Below are positions 16,734-25,609 of a stretch of 64,000 bases of DNA, piece by piece. Below the pieces are notes generated by a model. The model was not told where the DNA came from and did not search any database. It worked only from the letters and a program-made list of their open reading frames with translations. The DNA lies in the NCBI RefSeq assembly GCF_000282335.1, contig NZ_AKJM01000105.1, forward strand, positions 50,786 to 114,785. The letters run 5' to 3'. Each line of letters starts with the position of its first letter. The stretch's first letter is position 1. The position numbers and the translations under genes are program-made. This DNA is from Pseudomonas sp. GM48. GTDB lineage: Bacteria; Pseudomonadota; Gammaproteobacteria; Pseudomonadales; Pseudomonadaceae.

Positions 16734-17698
16734 GTCCTTCACAACGATTGCTGGTGCAGTATCGCTACCTCGCGGTGCCTTGCGCACTGTTTTTTGCTTT
16801 GGCGGTGTTGGCGTTGTTTCGAACGCCCAACTTATTTTCGTTCAGTGGTTTGGCGGGTGCGATACTGGTGGCGACCCCTCTGATCCTTTGCACCCTGGCG
16901 CTTACTCCAACAGTAATGGCAGGACGAGGAACCGTAGACCTGTCAGTGGGTCCGTTAATGGGATTCATCAACGTGACGTTGATAGCCTGGCTCACAAAGA
17001 GTGGAGTCACTCATCCAATTGCAATTTTTGGCTGGGCCATGTTGGTAGGGGTCTTATGGCAAATAGGACAAGCCTTGATCATTATCCATGTCCGCGTCGC
17101 ACCGATTATCGTTACGTTGTCCAGCTACCTAATATTGACAGGCGTGAACCTACTGATCATGCAACGGGCTGGCGGTTTGGCGCCTGATTGGATGATGAGT
17201 TGGGGGGCCGGTATCAGTCTTTTGTCCCCGGTCAGTTTTGTGCTGTTAGGGGCTATTGCTCTTTGGTTCCTTTTCTGGAGATCGACCTTTCACACTCATC
17301 TGCGCTTGACTGGGGCCGATGAAAGAATGGCCTATACCGCGGGAGTCAAGATTGAGACCGTACGTATTGGTGCTCATATCTTGAGTGGAGTTTTTGTAGG
17401 GTTGGCGGCAGTGAGTTACACCGCATTAATTTCTTCTGGGGATCCGACCCAGGGCAGCACCTACACGCTTCAGGCGGTGACGGCTTTGGTTCTTGGGGGC
17501 GCAAGTTTGGCTGGAGGACGTGGTGGGGCGATAGGGTCGATCCTTGGCGCTTTGAATATGTTCCTGATTGCCAACCTACTGGCGACATTCAACTTTGGGA
17601 CTATTTCGGGGTCAGCGACCAAGCTCGCGTTCGGGCTGATCTTGATTATCTCCCTCTTGGTAAATGTACTGGCGGTCAGCCGGGTACCAGCCCGATAG
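16730..17698 (+). CDS. Sugar-type ABC transporter permease (first)
   Basis: Inner-membrane permease of 322 residues with about eight to ten hydrophobic segments, of the RbsC/branched-chain-like family. The family's conserved QAVTALVLGGASLAGGRGG segment (about residues 243-262) is present. It forms a heterodimer with the permease encoded 9 bp downstream and is fed by the substrate-binding protein encoded two genes upstream. Confidence 0.92.
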   Translation: MSPSQRLLVQYRYLAVPCALFFALAVLALFRTPNLFSFSGLAGAILVATPLILCTLALTPTVMAGRGTVDLSVGPLMGFINVTLIAWLTKSGVTHPIAIFGWAMLVGVLWQIGQALIIIHVRVAPIIVTLSSYLILTGVNLLIMQRAGGLAPDWMMSWGAGISLLSPVSFVLLGAIALWFLFWRSTFHTHLRLTGADERMAYTAGVKIETVRIGAHILSGVFVGLAAVSYTALISSGDPTQGSTYTLQAVTALVLGGASLAGGRGGAIGSILGALNMFLIANLLATFNFGTISGSATKLAFGLILIISLLVNVLAVSRVPAR

Positions 17699-17707
17699 GA
17701 GTCTCAT

Positions 17708-18736
17708 ATGACTGTGTTCCGACCTTTCTCGCAGTTGAAGCAAACTCCCGCGAGCCGATTGCACGATAGCCTGCGCGAGAATCGAGCCATCGCCATTGGT
17801 ACTGCGCTGTTGATTATGCTTGTAGTGTGCGGTGCGTTGACGGTAAGTGGATTTCTTTCATTGCAAAATGCCAGATCGATTCTGTTGCTCGCTGCGTTCT
17901 TGGGCTTGGCGTCGATCGGGCAGACAATGGTTTCGCTGTTGGGTGGATTGGATCTTTCTATTCCATTTGTGATCGGCGCCGCCAATATTCTTTTGCCCAG
18001 ACTGCTTAATAACGGATTACCGCCTGCCACAGCGATTATCATCATTCTGGCACTAGGGATGGTGGTTGGTTGCATCAATGGCTTGCTAAGCTATCGATTG
18101 CAAGGCCAGGCACTGATCATGTCATTGGGTGTGGGCTTCGCGGTAGTTGGAGCAACTGAGATCTATACAGCGCTTGGCTCTGCATTCGGAGGGAATAGTT
18201 TCGCGCCGGTTCCGGCATGGCTCACTAACTTCTCGGCTTTTAATGGAAAGTTTTTTGGCCTGCCAATTCCACCTGTTGTTATTATTTGGTTAGTTATTAG
18301 CCTTACCATAATCTGGGTTATGAAAAACACGTGGTTTGGCCGGGGTATCTATGCCCTCGGTGGAAGTCGGACTGCAGCATCACGCCTGCAGATATCGGAA
18401 ATACGCACTTGGACAGCGGTGCACGGTATCGCCGGTGTGATGTCAGCACTTACGGGTGTGCTGCTGCTGGGGTTTTCCGGGGGCGGTTATGTCGGTGTAG
18501 GGGATCCTTACCTATTTAGCACCGTTGCCGCAGTGGTCATCGGCGGTACGTCACTTCTGGGGGGCGCGGGGGGATACGGTGCCACAGTTTTGGGTGTACT
18601 GGTACTCACCGTTCTGAGTTCATTGCTGGTTGGCATGGGGATGACTTATGCAGGCCAGCAGGCGGTGATTGGATTGCTAATCGTACCCATGGTTGCGGTA
18701 TATGCACGCCTCCCTCATATCCGAAATCAAATCTGA
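17708..18736 (+). CDS. Sugar-type ABC transporter permease (second)
   Basis: Inner-membrane permease of 342 residues, same family as the preceding gene. It has hydrophobic segments throughout, MSLGVGFAVVGATE, and the coupling segment TVAAVVIGGTSLLGGAGG near residues 272-290. It closes the four-gene importer operon. The next gene is on the opposite strand, and a hairpin (GCAACTCAT/ATGAGTTGC, 18805-18837) lies in the convergent spacer. Confidence 0.92.
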   Translation: MTVFRPFSQLKQTPASRLHDSLRENRAIAIGTALLIMLVVCGALTVSGFLSLQNARSILLLAAFLGLASIGQTMVSLLGGLDLSIPFVIGAANILLPRLLNNGLPPATAIIIILALGMVVGCINGLLSYRLQGQALIMSLGVGFAVVGATEIYTALGSAFGGNSFAPVPAWLTNFSAFNGKFFGLPIPPVVIIWLVISLTIIWVMKNTWFGRGIYALGGSRTAASRLQISEIRTWTAVHGIAGVMSALTGVLLLGFSGGGYVGVGDPYLFSTVAAVVIGGTSLLGGAGGYGATVLGVLVLTVLSSLLVGMGMTYAGQQAVIGLLIVPMVAVYARLPHIRNQI

Positions 18737-18804
18737 AAAGTAGCAGTGATAGAGACGGCGGCGCCTAACATAATGGAATGCACCGCAAACCGACCAGATA
18801 ATGT

Positions 18805-18837
18805 GCAACTCATACGGCAGGGTGCCTAATGAGTTGC
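18805..18837. terminator. Hairpin between convergent genes
   Basis: GCAACTCAT/ATGAGTTGC stem with a loop of 15 bases in the spacer between the ABC permease gene and the leftward RidA-like gene. It has no T run, so termination is only a guess. Confidence 0.35.
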
Positions 18838-18924
18838 AACTTAAAGCATGTTATTTCGCAAGAGGGCAGGGGTGATTAGTTAATTGGCATGAAGGGTATA
18901 TCGTTATGGGTGATATGAAGACCG

Positions 18925-19710
18925 TTAACCGCCTGCCAAAATCAGTTCACGCCTTGCCCCTCTCGCCTCGAGTTCCACTTCACCACCCGAAATCGGTGGA
19001 CGTGCTCTGTATACGACCACCCCCTGATTCAGTGTCTCGCCCAATTCTCCGAGCAACGTGCTCCCCCAGAGATTGGGAATCTCATGTACATGAAAAATCG
19101 CGATCTGATTGGCATCTCGCCAAGACAGGCCCAGTCTGGAGAGGCTCGCGCTGATCACGTCAATGGTGTACCTGGCACGTTGATGCATGGCCGCCGGGCT
19201 AGTGTCGCCTTCGGCGATGACTTTGCCATCCGGCGCAATATCCGCTGTTCCGGACAGACAAAACCCTCCCTCCTTCGACGTTGTAGGTGCTACGTAGCTG
19301 AAGGCGCACAAAGATGCTGTTTGCGGTGGGTGGTCCGCGAGCGCGATGTTCGAGCGGCACACTCCACTGAGGTCTCCATACATCAATCCCCAGCGACGCA
19401 ATTGCGCCAAGTATGGAGTATTGAAGTTAGACCAGTCTTCCGAGGTCAATTGCGCCGGTACGCGCATCTCGATGCCACAAAAGGCCTGGACAGGTCGCCC
19501 AACTCTGCTCAGAAAAGCTTCGATGAATGGATAGGCTTGAACCAGTGGTAGCCATGTCTGCAACTGTACCCGGACCACCTCAAAACCTTCATAGGGCACG
19601 ATGCCGGTGCAATACGCCACACCGCCAGGCAGGATTTTGTAGTTACCCGCTGCGTTGTCGAGCAGAAACACCGCGGCTGGGTCTTGGGAAAAACAAAAGT
19701 CTTGGGCCAT
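18925..19710 (-). CDS. RidA-superfamily deaminase-like protein with N-terminal extension
   Basis: Protein of 261 residues. The C-terminal half (about 130-240) has the look of a RidA/YjgF domain: GGFCLSGTADIAPDGKVIAEGD, then ISASLSRLGLSWRDANQIAIFHVHEI. The N-terminal 120 residues (FCGIEMRVP, RRWGLMYGD) are additional. From memory the layout resembles CnbZ-type 2-amino-5-chloromuconate deaminases, which release ammonia from an enamine, but I cannot confirm that. In the Rut pathway RutC is the RidA-family member, so this gene strengthens the parallel. It faces the ABC importer operon. Confidence 0.7.
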   Translation of the reverse strand: MAQDFCFSQDPAAVFLLDNAAGNYKILPGGVAYCTGIVPYEGFEVVRVQLQTWLPLVQAYPFIEAFLSRVGRPVQAFCGIEMRVPAQLTSEDWSNFNTPYLAQLRRWGLMYGDLSGVCRSNIALADHPPQTASLCAFSYVAPTTSKEGGFCLSGTADIAPDGKVIAEGDTSPAAMHQRARYTIDVISASLSRLGLSWRDANQIAIFHVHEIPNLWGSTLLGELGETLNQGVVVYRARPPISGGEVELEARGARRELILAGG

Positions 19711-20270
19711 TGCTCGAATCCTGCAAAGTGAGAACAGATAAATCTCGGGAGTTGCGCGGCAGCGAATTTTTAATATTGGATTTCAGTCGCCAGGAGCCAG
19801 TTGGAGGAGGGGCTGTCATGCACGCCATCCAATGCTGAAAAAGCTTTCATGCCTGTACGTTCCCGACTGGGTCGGTAGGTGAAGTGTAAGTGCTGCATAA
19901 AGAGAAAGTAACGGACCTCTGACGCATAACTGTCGTGCAAAAAATGCACGATTTACTGGGTAGAGTTAGCCCAGATGGGCTGGTGACCTTCGTGGCTATG
20001 GCGGAGGTTCGCACCTTCAACTACGTCTACCAGGGCTGAGGCTGGATTCTGCCCTGTGTCGATACGGTTTTGAACTCGCTGATCACAGATGTGATTCATC
20101 GATAAATTTTATGATTGGATAAAAAAATATCAGCTTTTTAATCATTTTTTCAATACGTAAAATGAGTAGTAGATAGCGCAAAAATGATTCATTACGTGAG
20201 TCTGTCTCCATGCCAGGTCGCTACTCCAGTTTTAAGGCCACAGTCAGTTTCACTCGCCAGAGGAGCGATT
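19711..20270. other. Intergenic region with LysR remnant
   Basis: 560 bases without an intact gene. It holds the promoter side of the leftward RidA-like gene, a 31-codon LysR N-terminal fragment (19944-20039), and a strongly AT-rich stretch (about 20100-20180) just before the oxaloacetate decarboxylase-like gene. Confidence 0.6.
19944..20039 (+). pseudogene. LysR regulator N-terminal remnant
   Basis: Open stretch MHDLLGRVSPDGLVTFVAMA and 11 more codons before a stop. It parallels the first 30 residues of the LysR protein encoded at 1699 (GRVTLDELSAFVAVVEAHSF), including the position where the helix-turn-helix begins. The rest of the gene is missing. It appears to be the leftover of a regulator lost during rearrangement between the catabolic cluster and the next module. 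Confidence 0.6.
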
Positions 20271-21140
20271 ATGTCTAGAGTTTCCCATCAAGAGCTAAGG
20301 TGCGAATTTCGTAAGCTGCTTGCATCATGTGCCTGTTATCACACAGCATCTGTGTTCGACCCTATGTCCGCAAGAATTGCTGCTGACCTGGGATTTGAAG
20401 TCGGCATTCTCGGCGGATCGGTCGCTTCACTGCAGGTATTAGCTGCGCCCGACTTCGCCCTTATTACGCTGAGTGAATTTGCAGAGCAGGCGACGCGGAT
20501 TGGACGAGTCTCACAACTGCCGATCATTGCCGATGCCGATCATGGTTATGGCAATGCACTGAATGTCATGCGTACAGTAGCTGAGCTGGAGCGTTCTGGA
20601 GTCGCCGCACTGACTATCGAAGATACGCTCTTGCCGGCACAGTTTGGCCGTAAATCGACGGATCTCATATCCATTGAGGAGGGCAGCGGAAAAATCAAAG
20701 CGGCCGTTGAATCTCGAGTTGATTTGCAGCTCGCTATCATTGCCCGTACCAATGCAAGCTCGTTATCCGTCGCACAAGTGACGAGTCGTATTCAGGCCTA
20801 CACAGATGCCGGTGCAGATGCCATTTGCCTCGTAGGTGTGAAGGATTTTGAGCATTTGGAGCAGATTGCCGAAGGCATGACGCTCCCTCTGATGCTGGTG
20901 ACTTATGGAAATCCTGAACTTTGCGACAGCGAACGTCTGGGTTCTCTGGGTGTACGGATTGTTGTTGCCGGCCATGCCGCCTATTTTGCTTCGATCAAAG
21001 CGACATATGACTGTTTGCGCGAACAGCGTAATGTCACTCGCAGCACATCTGACCTGAGCGCTACAGAATTGACCCACACCTATACGCGACCTGAGCGTTT
21101 CCAGGTGTGGGCCAAAGATTTCATGAACGTTGATGAATAG
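20271..21140 (+). CDS. Oxaloacetate decarboxylase / isocitrate lyase-PEP mutase family protein
   Basis: TIM-barrel enzyme of 289 residues from the ICL/PEPM superfamily, which makes or breaks C-C bonds next to a 2-oxo acid using magnesium. Motifs are VFDPMSARIAADLGFEVG, the metal-binding IIADADHGYGNA, LTIEDTLLP and IIARTNA. The usual KKCGH loop of isocitrate lyases is absent, and the closest group I recognise is the Pseudomonas oxaloacetate decarboxylase (PA4872-like) family. The start at 20271 follows AGAGGAG; an upstream ATG at 20184 would add 29 unlikely residues. The next gene, on the opposite strand, encodes a LysR regulator. Confidence 0.88.
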   Translation: MSRVSHQELRCEFRKLLASCACYHTASVFDPMSARIAADLGFEVGILGGSVASLQVLAAPDFALITLSEFAEQATRIGRVSQLPIIADADHGYGNALNVMRTVAELERSGVAALTIEDTLLPAQFGRKSTDLISIEEGSGKIKAAVESRVDLQLAIIARTNASSLSVAQVTSRIQAYTDAGADAICLVGVKDFEHLEQIAEGMTLPLMLVTYGNPELCDSERLGSLGVRIVVAGHAAYFASIKATYDCLREQRNVTRSTSDLSATELTHTYTRPERFQVWAKDFMNVDE

Positions 21141-21201
21141 TGAATTACTTTTGACTGTCACGCCTGCCAGTACAAAAAACGCAAGTTATCCTTGGCGGTG
21201 T

Positions 21202-22077
21202 TTACTGATTTTTCTGGACCTGTTCGGTAATCAATTGAACAAGCACCTTCACCGGTTCCGTCAGACTTCTGCGTGCGCGGTGTACGAGGCCTATATCTCG
21301 GTGGAAGGTGCGTTGTTTCAAGTCTACAGCGCGTACCTCTGCTGGCCATCCTTGATGTGTCGCTGTTTCTGGGACCAGTGCTACGCCGACCCCATTGGCG
21401 ACCAGTTTGATGATCGCATCCAGCTCATCGAGCTCGCATACCTCACGTAAAGACACATGCGTTTGTCGCAAGAATCGGTCGACCTGCCGACCACCAAAAG
21501 AAGATCGGTCATAGCGAATGAAAGGCTGGCTGGAAACCAGTTCGGACCAGTCATCTCCCGGCATGTCGACCGGGACAATCAGGCGGTAGGGTTCGCGCGC
21601 CAGTGTGGTCCAGCGCAAATCGCTTTGAAGTGAGAACGGAGGGCGGATGATTGCAGCCATATCGATCTCGCCAGCATCGACCTGGTTGACCAATTCCATG
21701 GACAGGCCAGGAATGACGCGAGTTCGGCATTCGGGACATTGCTGATGAAAGTGAGCGAGGGCGTCGGGTAAAAAAGAGCGCTGCACGGAGGCAATGGCTC
21801 CGACAGTTACCAAAACGCTGGCGGGGAGACCTACCGTCGTAGTGCCGAGATTACTGAACTGACGGACCAGTTCCTGCCCCTGCAGCAAAACCTGATGCCC
21901 CATTCGGTTCAGATGAGCCGAGCGTCCTTTGCGATCAAACAGCTCGATCCCTAGCTCGGCCTCAAGGCGCTGCATTTGTGCGCTGACTGCCGCTTGTGTA
22001 AGCCCTATTTTGCTACCGGCAGCAGCAAAAGTGCCTTCTCTCGCCACGGCGATGAATGTTTTCAGTTCTTTAATCAT
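21202..22077 (-). CDS. LysR family transcriptional regulator
   Basis: Regulator of 291 residues with the N-terminal winged helix-turn-helix (ELKTFIAVAREGTFAAAGSK, TQAAVSAQMQRLEAELGIELF) and a LysR effector-binding domain. It converges on the oxaloacetate decarboxylase-like gene, with 61 bp between their stops, and follows an AraC gene on the same strand after a 65-bp spacer. The target is unknown; the neighbouring lyase or the APC permease are possibilities. Confidence 0.92.
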   Translation of the reverse strand: MIKELKTFIAVAREGTFAAAGSKIGLTQAAVSAQMQRLEAELGIELFDRKGRSAHLNRMGHQVLLQGQELVRQFSNLGTTTVGLPASVLVTVGAIASVQRSFLPDALAHFHQQCPECRTRVIPGLSMELVNQVDAGEIDMAAIIRPPFSLQSDLRWTTLAREPYRLIVPVDMPGDDWSELVSSQPFIRYDRSSFGGRQVDRFLRQTHVSLREVCELDELDAIIKLVANGVGVALVPETATHQGWPAEVRAVDLKQRTFHRDIGLVHRARRSLTEPVKVLVQLITEQVQKNQ

Positions 22078-22142
22078 CGGAAAATATTAATTGTGTTTTT
22101 TGAAAAAATACATTTATTTTTTTTGTTGATGTTGGTGAGGCG

Positions 22143-23156
22143 TCAGGACAATGGGGGCCAAGTTCCCATTGCAACGCCTGGAGGGTTGCGATGCGTTTCG
22201 GAAGGTAACTCTCCAAATTGGGTTTTGTAATACTGAGAGAACATTCCGAAGTGCCAAAATCCCCATCGCATGGCCGCTTCGGATACCGAGGGCGCGCCAT
22301 TGATGATGTCTTTTCTGACTTCGTGGAGTCGGATCTGGCGAATGTAGGTGCAGGGGTTTACCCCGACCACTTGAATGAATGCGCTGTGCAGTCCGCGCCT
22401 GCTCATGTGCAAGTGTTCACACAGATCCTCTACCGTCGGGCAGCCTGTCTGATGACTCAAAATAAACAACCGCGCCCTGTCCACCATCGCTCGATGAACG
22501 CGATGGTCCCTGGGTAAGTGTGTTGTGGTTATCGACAGGCTCCCCATGGCTTGAAGCGCCGCTACGGCGACATCCTCAGAAAGCTGTAGCCGTGCGGACT
22601 CGCTGTCCATCGATTCCGGGTGCTGGACTGCTGAGCCGAGTGCCGACAGCAGAAGGGATTTATATCGAGATATCCCTTGAGCATCCCCCTTGAGCATGCA
22701 CGCGCCGTTGATCAGGCGGCTTGTGCCAACCCCGTAGAGACCTTGAGAAAGCGTTTCGAGAAACGAGGCGTCGATGGTCGCAGCGAGAATGTCCGATTCA
22801 GCGGTTGCACGAAAGCGCGCTTCCTCACCCTGGCGCATGATGAATAACGAATCGGCTTGCATCTCCCGATTCTGCCAGGAGCACGTGCCTTGATGCAGGG
22901 TGACTCCAATCATCAGAATATCCGTGTCGGCAACCGATCGTTGGTCAATAGCCTGATTGATCCATTCGCGGAATACCTGGACTCGTCCGAGAGAGGCGCG
23001 TGCGACACCTCCCTCGAAGTTGCCACATGAAAGTTGGGTGTAATCTTGCACCCAGTCAGGAAGAATTCTCGATTGTAGAAACGGATCATTTGACCTTACG
23101 CACGCCACTCTCGCGGGGATCGAAGACGAATAGGTCGTATTTTGACTTTGCTGCAT
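22143..23156 (-). CDS. AraC family transcriptional regulator
   Basis: Regulator of 337 residues. The N-terminal sensing region (about 1-220) is not assigned to a ligand. The C-terminal AraC double helix-turn-helix covers about 235-325 (CPTVEDLCEHLHMSRRGLHSAF, NPCTYIRQIRLHEVRKDI, VSEAAMRWGFWHFGMFSQYYK). The WGFWHFGMFSQYYK form and overall shape resemble EutR-like regulators. It diverges from the APC permease gene at 23592, which with the NTF2-like gene is a plausible target. Confidence 0.9.
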   Translation of the reverse strand: MQQSQNTTYSSSIPARVACVRSNDPFLQSRILPDWVQDYTQLSCGNFEGGVARASLGRVQVFREWINQAIDQRSVADTDILMIGVTLHQGTCSWQNREMQADSLFIMRQGEEARFRATAESDILAATIDASFLETLSQGLYGVGTSRLINGACMLKGDAQGISRYKSLLLSALGSAVQHPESMDSESARLQLSEDVAVAALQAMGSLSITTTHLPRDHRVHRAMVDRARLFILSHQTGCPTVEDLCEHLHMSRRGLHSAFIQVVGVNPCTYIRQIRLHEVRKDIINGAPSVSEAAMRWGFWHFGMFSQYYKTQFGELPSETHRNPPGVAMGTWPPLS

Positions 23157-23591
23157 TGTGCAATCTCCGAGGTCTGCTTGTAGTGCAGCAATCTTCGTTC
23201 CAACCTGGAGTCATTCAGCGCATTTAAAAGATAGACACCACTCATGGATGCGTCATTTTAGTGCGCTTTGAAAAAAGAGCGGCACGATGCATCAAAACGC
23301 GCCGATATTTGATAGCGAACCCTTTGCCTCAGGCGTAAGAATGAACGCGATGCAATTAGTCTAAGTGGATGACAGGCAAACAACTAAAGTTTCAGGTGGT
23401 CAACAGTGCCTGACTCTAATGCCTCATCGCTATAGAGATATATGCAGACTTACTGAAGTGGCGATTTGATAAGTTTAAAGAGCGTCGAACCCGTTTGCTC
23501 GCTCCACGAAATCCAACTCGCCGCCAGGGCAGGGAGGTCTGGAATATTCAGTGATTTATTTGTATGGAAAACGATATCCATAGGGGCGAAT
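23157..23591. other. Divergent intergenic region, AraC / APC permease
   Basis: 435 bases between divergently transcribed genes. No intact gene or strong repeat was seen. It must contain the promoters of both genes; the stretch at 23420-23590 next to the permease is AT-rich. Confidence 0.5.
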
Positions 23592-25037
23592 ATGCACACT
23601 ACAGAACCTGAAATTATTAATAATAAACCGGGGCTGTCCGGATCCTTGGGTGTGACTTCGATAGTGCTGATGGTCGTTGCAACGGCCGCACCTCTGACGG
23701 TCATGGTTGCCAATACCCCGTTAATTATTTCGATGGGTAACGGGGCGGCGGCGCCGTTTGATGCAATGGTTGCAACGGTGATCATGTTTCTCTTCAGTGT
23801 GGGATTTATCTACATGTCGAGGTATATCACCAATGCAGGGGCGTTCTACTCATATATTCAGAAAGGGCTGGGTCGATCCATAGGGTTGGGTTCGGCGACG
23901 ATGGCAGTGATTTCATATTTTATGATACTGGTCGCGCTGGAGGCTTATATAGGCTATGCACTGTCTCAGCTGTTGCTGACGACCTTGGGTATTAATATTT
24001 CGTGGTGGCTGCTTGCATTGGTTATTACGGCCGTTGTGGGTGTTCTGGGCTACCAGAAAATTGAATTGAGCAGCAAATTTTTGGGCGTGGCACTCGTACT
24101 CGAAATATTGATTGTGTTGGTTGTAGACGCGGCAATTATAGGCAGTGGGAGTATTGGCTCGGACGCTCTAGAACCCTTCTCATCGGCGACTATTCTTTCG
24201 GGGTCGCCGGGTCTGGGCATCATGTTTGCAATTTATTGTTTTACCGGTTTTGAATCGACGGTGGTCTACAGGGAGGAAGCGAAAAACCCCAATGTGACGA
24301 TCCCCAAGGCAACATATATTGCGGTGTTCCTAATTGGCGTGTTTTATGCGGTATCTATGTGGTGCCAAGTGAATGGTGTCGGGTTGTCACAGGTTGTACA
24401 GCAGGCAACAGATCATCCGGGTGATATGTATTTGACTATGGTAGAAAGGTATACCAATAAAGCTTTTGTTGATGTCATGCAGGTTTTGTTAGTGACCAGC
24501 CTGTTTGCGTGCGTGCTATCTCTGCATAACATTGTAGTTCGTTATCAATACGTGTTGGGACGCTTTGGCGTGCTGCATTCGAAACTTGGCAGTGTTCATG
24601 AGAAACACGGTTCACCTTTTGTCTCTTCTGTATTGCAAACAACACTGTCCTTACTGGCTGTCGCCGTCTGCGCAATCATTGGAATGGATCCGGTTACTCA
24701 GATTTACGCCTGGGGTGCAACAGCGGGAACACTCGGATATATGGTGATTCTCTCCCTGACTTGCGTTTCTGTACTGGTATTTTTTAGAAGGAGTACTGAA
24801 TTTCACCCCGTCTTGAATACTGTCGTAGCACCCATAGGTGGTCTTATCGGATTGGTCGCTTGTTTAATTGTTGCGGTTCAGAATTTGCCCGCTTTAATCG
24901 GAGGCGACAATGCAGCCGTTGCGGCATCAATCATGGAAATGATTGTCATGGTTTCCTTTGTGGTCGGGTGTATCGCAGCGTTGCTGATGAAAGTCATGAG
25001 TCCTGCACGGTTCGCTTTATTAAAACAAGTAGGCTGA
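23592..25037 (+). CDS. APC family amino acid/amine permease
   Basis: Inner-membrane transporter of 481 residues with about 12 hydrophobic segments. The N-terminal GVTSIVLMVVATAAPLTVMV carries the small-residue stretch that binds substrate amino and carboxyl groups in the APC fold. GFESTVVYREEAKNPNVTIPKA is the usual loop after segment 6. The start at 23592 has an AGGGGCGAA ribosome site; an in-frame ATG 126 bases upstream would add a hydrophilic tail. It is followed after 44 bp by the NTF2-like gene, probably co-transcribed. Substrate unknown, likely an amino acid or amine. Confidence 0.9.
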   Translation: MHTTEPEIINNKPGLSGSLGVTSIVLMVVATAAPLTVMVANTPLIISMGNGAAAPFDAMVATVIMFLFSVGFIYMSRYITNAGAFYSYIQKGLGRSIGLGSATMAVISYFMILVALEAYIGYALSQLLLTTLGINISWWLLALVITAVVGVLGYQKIELSSKFLGVALVLEILIVLVVDAAIIGSGSIGSDALEPFSSATILSGSPGLGIMFAIYCFTGFESTVVYREEAKNPNVTIPKATYIAVFLIGVFYAVSMWCQVNGVGLSQVVQQATDHPGDMYLTMVERYTNKAFVDVMQVLLVTSLFACVLSLHNIVVRYQYVLGRFGVLHSKLGSVHEKHGSPFVSSVLQTTLSLLAVAVCAIIGMDPVTQIYAWGATAGTLGYMVILSLTCVSVLVFFRRSTEFHPVLNTVVAPIGGLIGLVACLIVAVQNLPALIGGDNAAVAASIMEMIVMVSFVVGCIAALLMKVMSPARFALLKQVG

Positions 25038-25081
25038 AGTTTTTATGCCTATCATCAAAGTCTGAAAAAGGAAAAACAACC

Positions 25082-25468
25082 ATGAGCAAAAATATTAAAG
25101 CGGTCGCAACAAGTGAATACAACGCGGTTATTGCGGTTGCCGAGAAATATGTCGATGGCTTGCGTATTGGCAGTCCTGAACGCCTCGCCGAGGCGTTTCA
25201 TCAGCAAGCGGTGATGTATGGTTTCACCAATGGTGAATTTCTGGGTGGCTCAATCAGCAACTTGTACGAGTTCGTTCGCGATAATGGTAAGGCGCCGGAC
25301 ATCACCACACGACTGGACGTTCTCGCCATCACGCCTACTACCGCAGTAGTGCGCGTGGACATGGAGCAGGACGCCATTGGCGCTGACTATAACGATTACC
25401 TGACGTTGATCCGCATTGATGGCGCCTGGAAGGTGATCGCCAAGGTGTATCACCAGTTTCAGGACTGA
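25082..25468 (+). CDS. NTF2-like (SnoaL/lumazine-binding type) protein
   Basis: Small cone-shaped-barrel protein of 128 residues: VAEKYVDGLRIGSPERLAEAF at the N terminus, then YNDYLTLIRIDGAWKVIAKVYHQF at the end. Such proteins act as small isomerases, hydratases or binding proteins. It follows the permease gene and is preceded by AAAGGAAAAA. A terminator follows 19 bp later, so permease and NTF2-like genes form a two-gene unit. The substrate is unknown. Confidence 0.85.
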   Translation: MSKNIKAVATSEYNAVIAVAEKYVDGLRIGSPERLAEAFHQQAVMYGFTNGEFLGGSISNLYEFVRDNGKAPDITTRLDVLAITPTTAVVRVDMEQDAIGADYNDYLTLIRIDGAWKVIAKVYHQFQD

Positions 25469-25487
25469 TTGACCGCCAGCTTGCACG

Positions 25488-25515
25488 CTGCCCGCTTTTC
25501 AAGCGGGCAGTTTCT
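25488..25515 (+). terminator. Rho-independent terminator after NTF2-like gene
   Basis: CTGCCCGCTT/AAGCGGGCAG with a three-base loop and a TTTCT tail. Confidence 0.85.
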
Positions 25516-25570
25516 CCGCGTTAACATGCACCCATGTGAAAGTCCGAACAACGACTGAGTCCATAGGCAC

Positions 25571-25585
25571 CAGACGACTGATCGA
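25571..25585. promoter_or_regulatory. NemR-like operator, diverged copy
   Basis: CAGACGACTGATCGA matches 12 of 15 bases of the operator TAGACGACTGGTCTA at 26969-26983. It lies just upstream of the first TetR gene, suggesting autoregulation or cross-regulation. Confidence 0.55.
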
Positions 25586-25609
25586 TTTTTTGATAGCATG
25601 CGGCGCATT

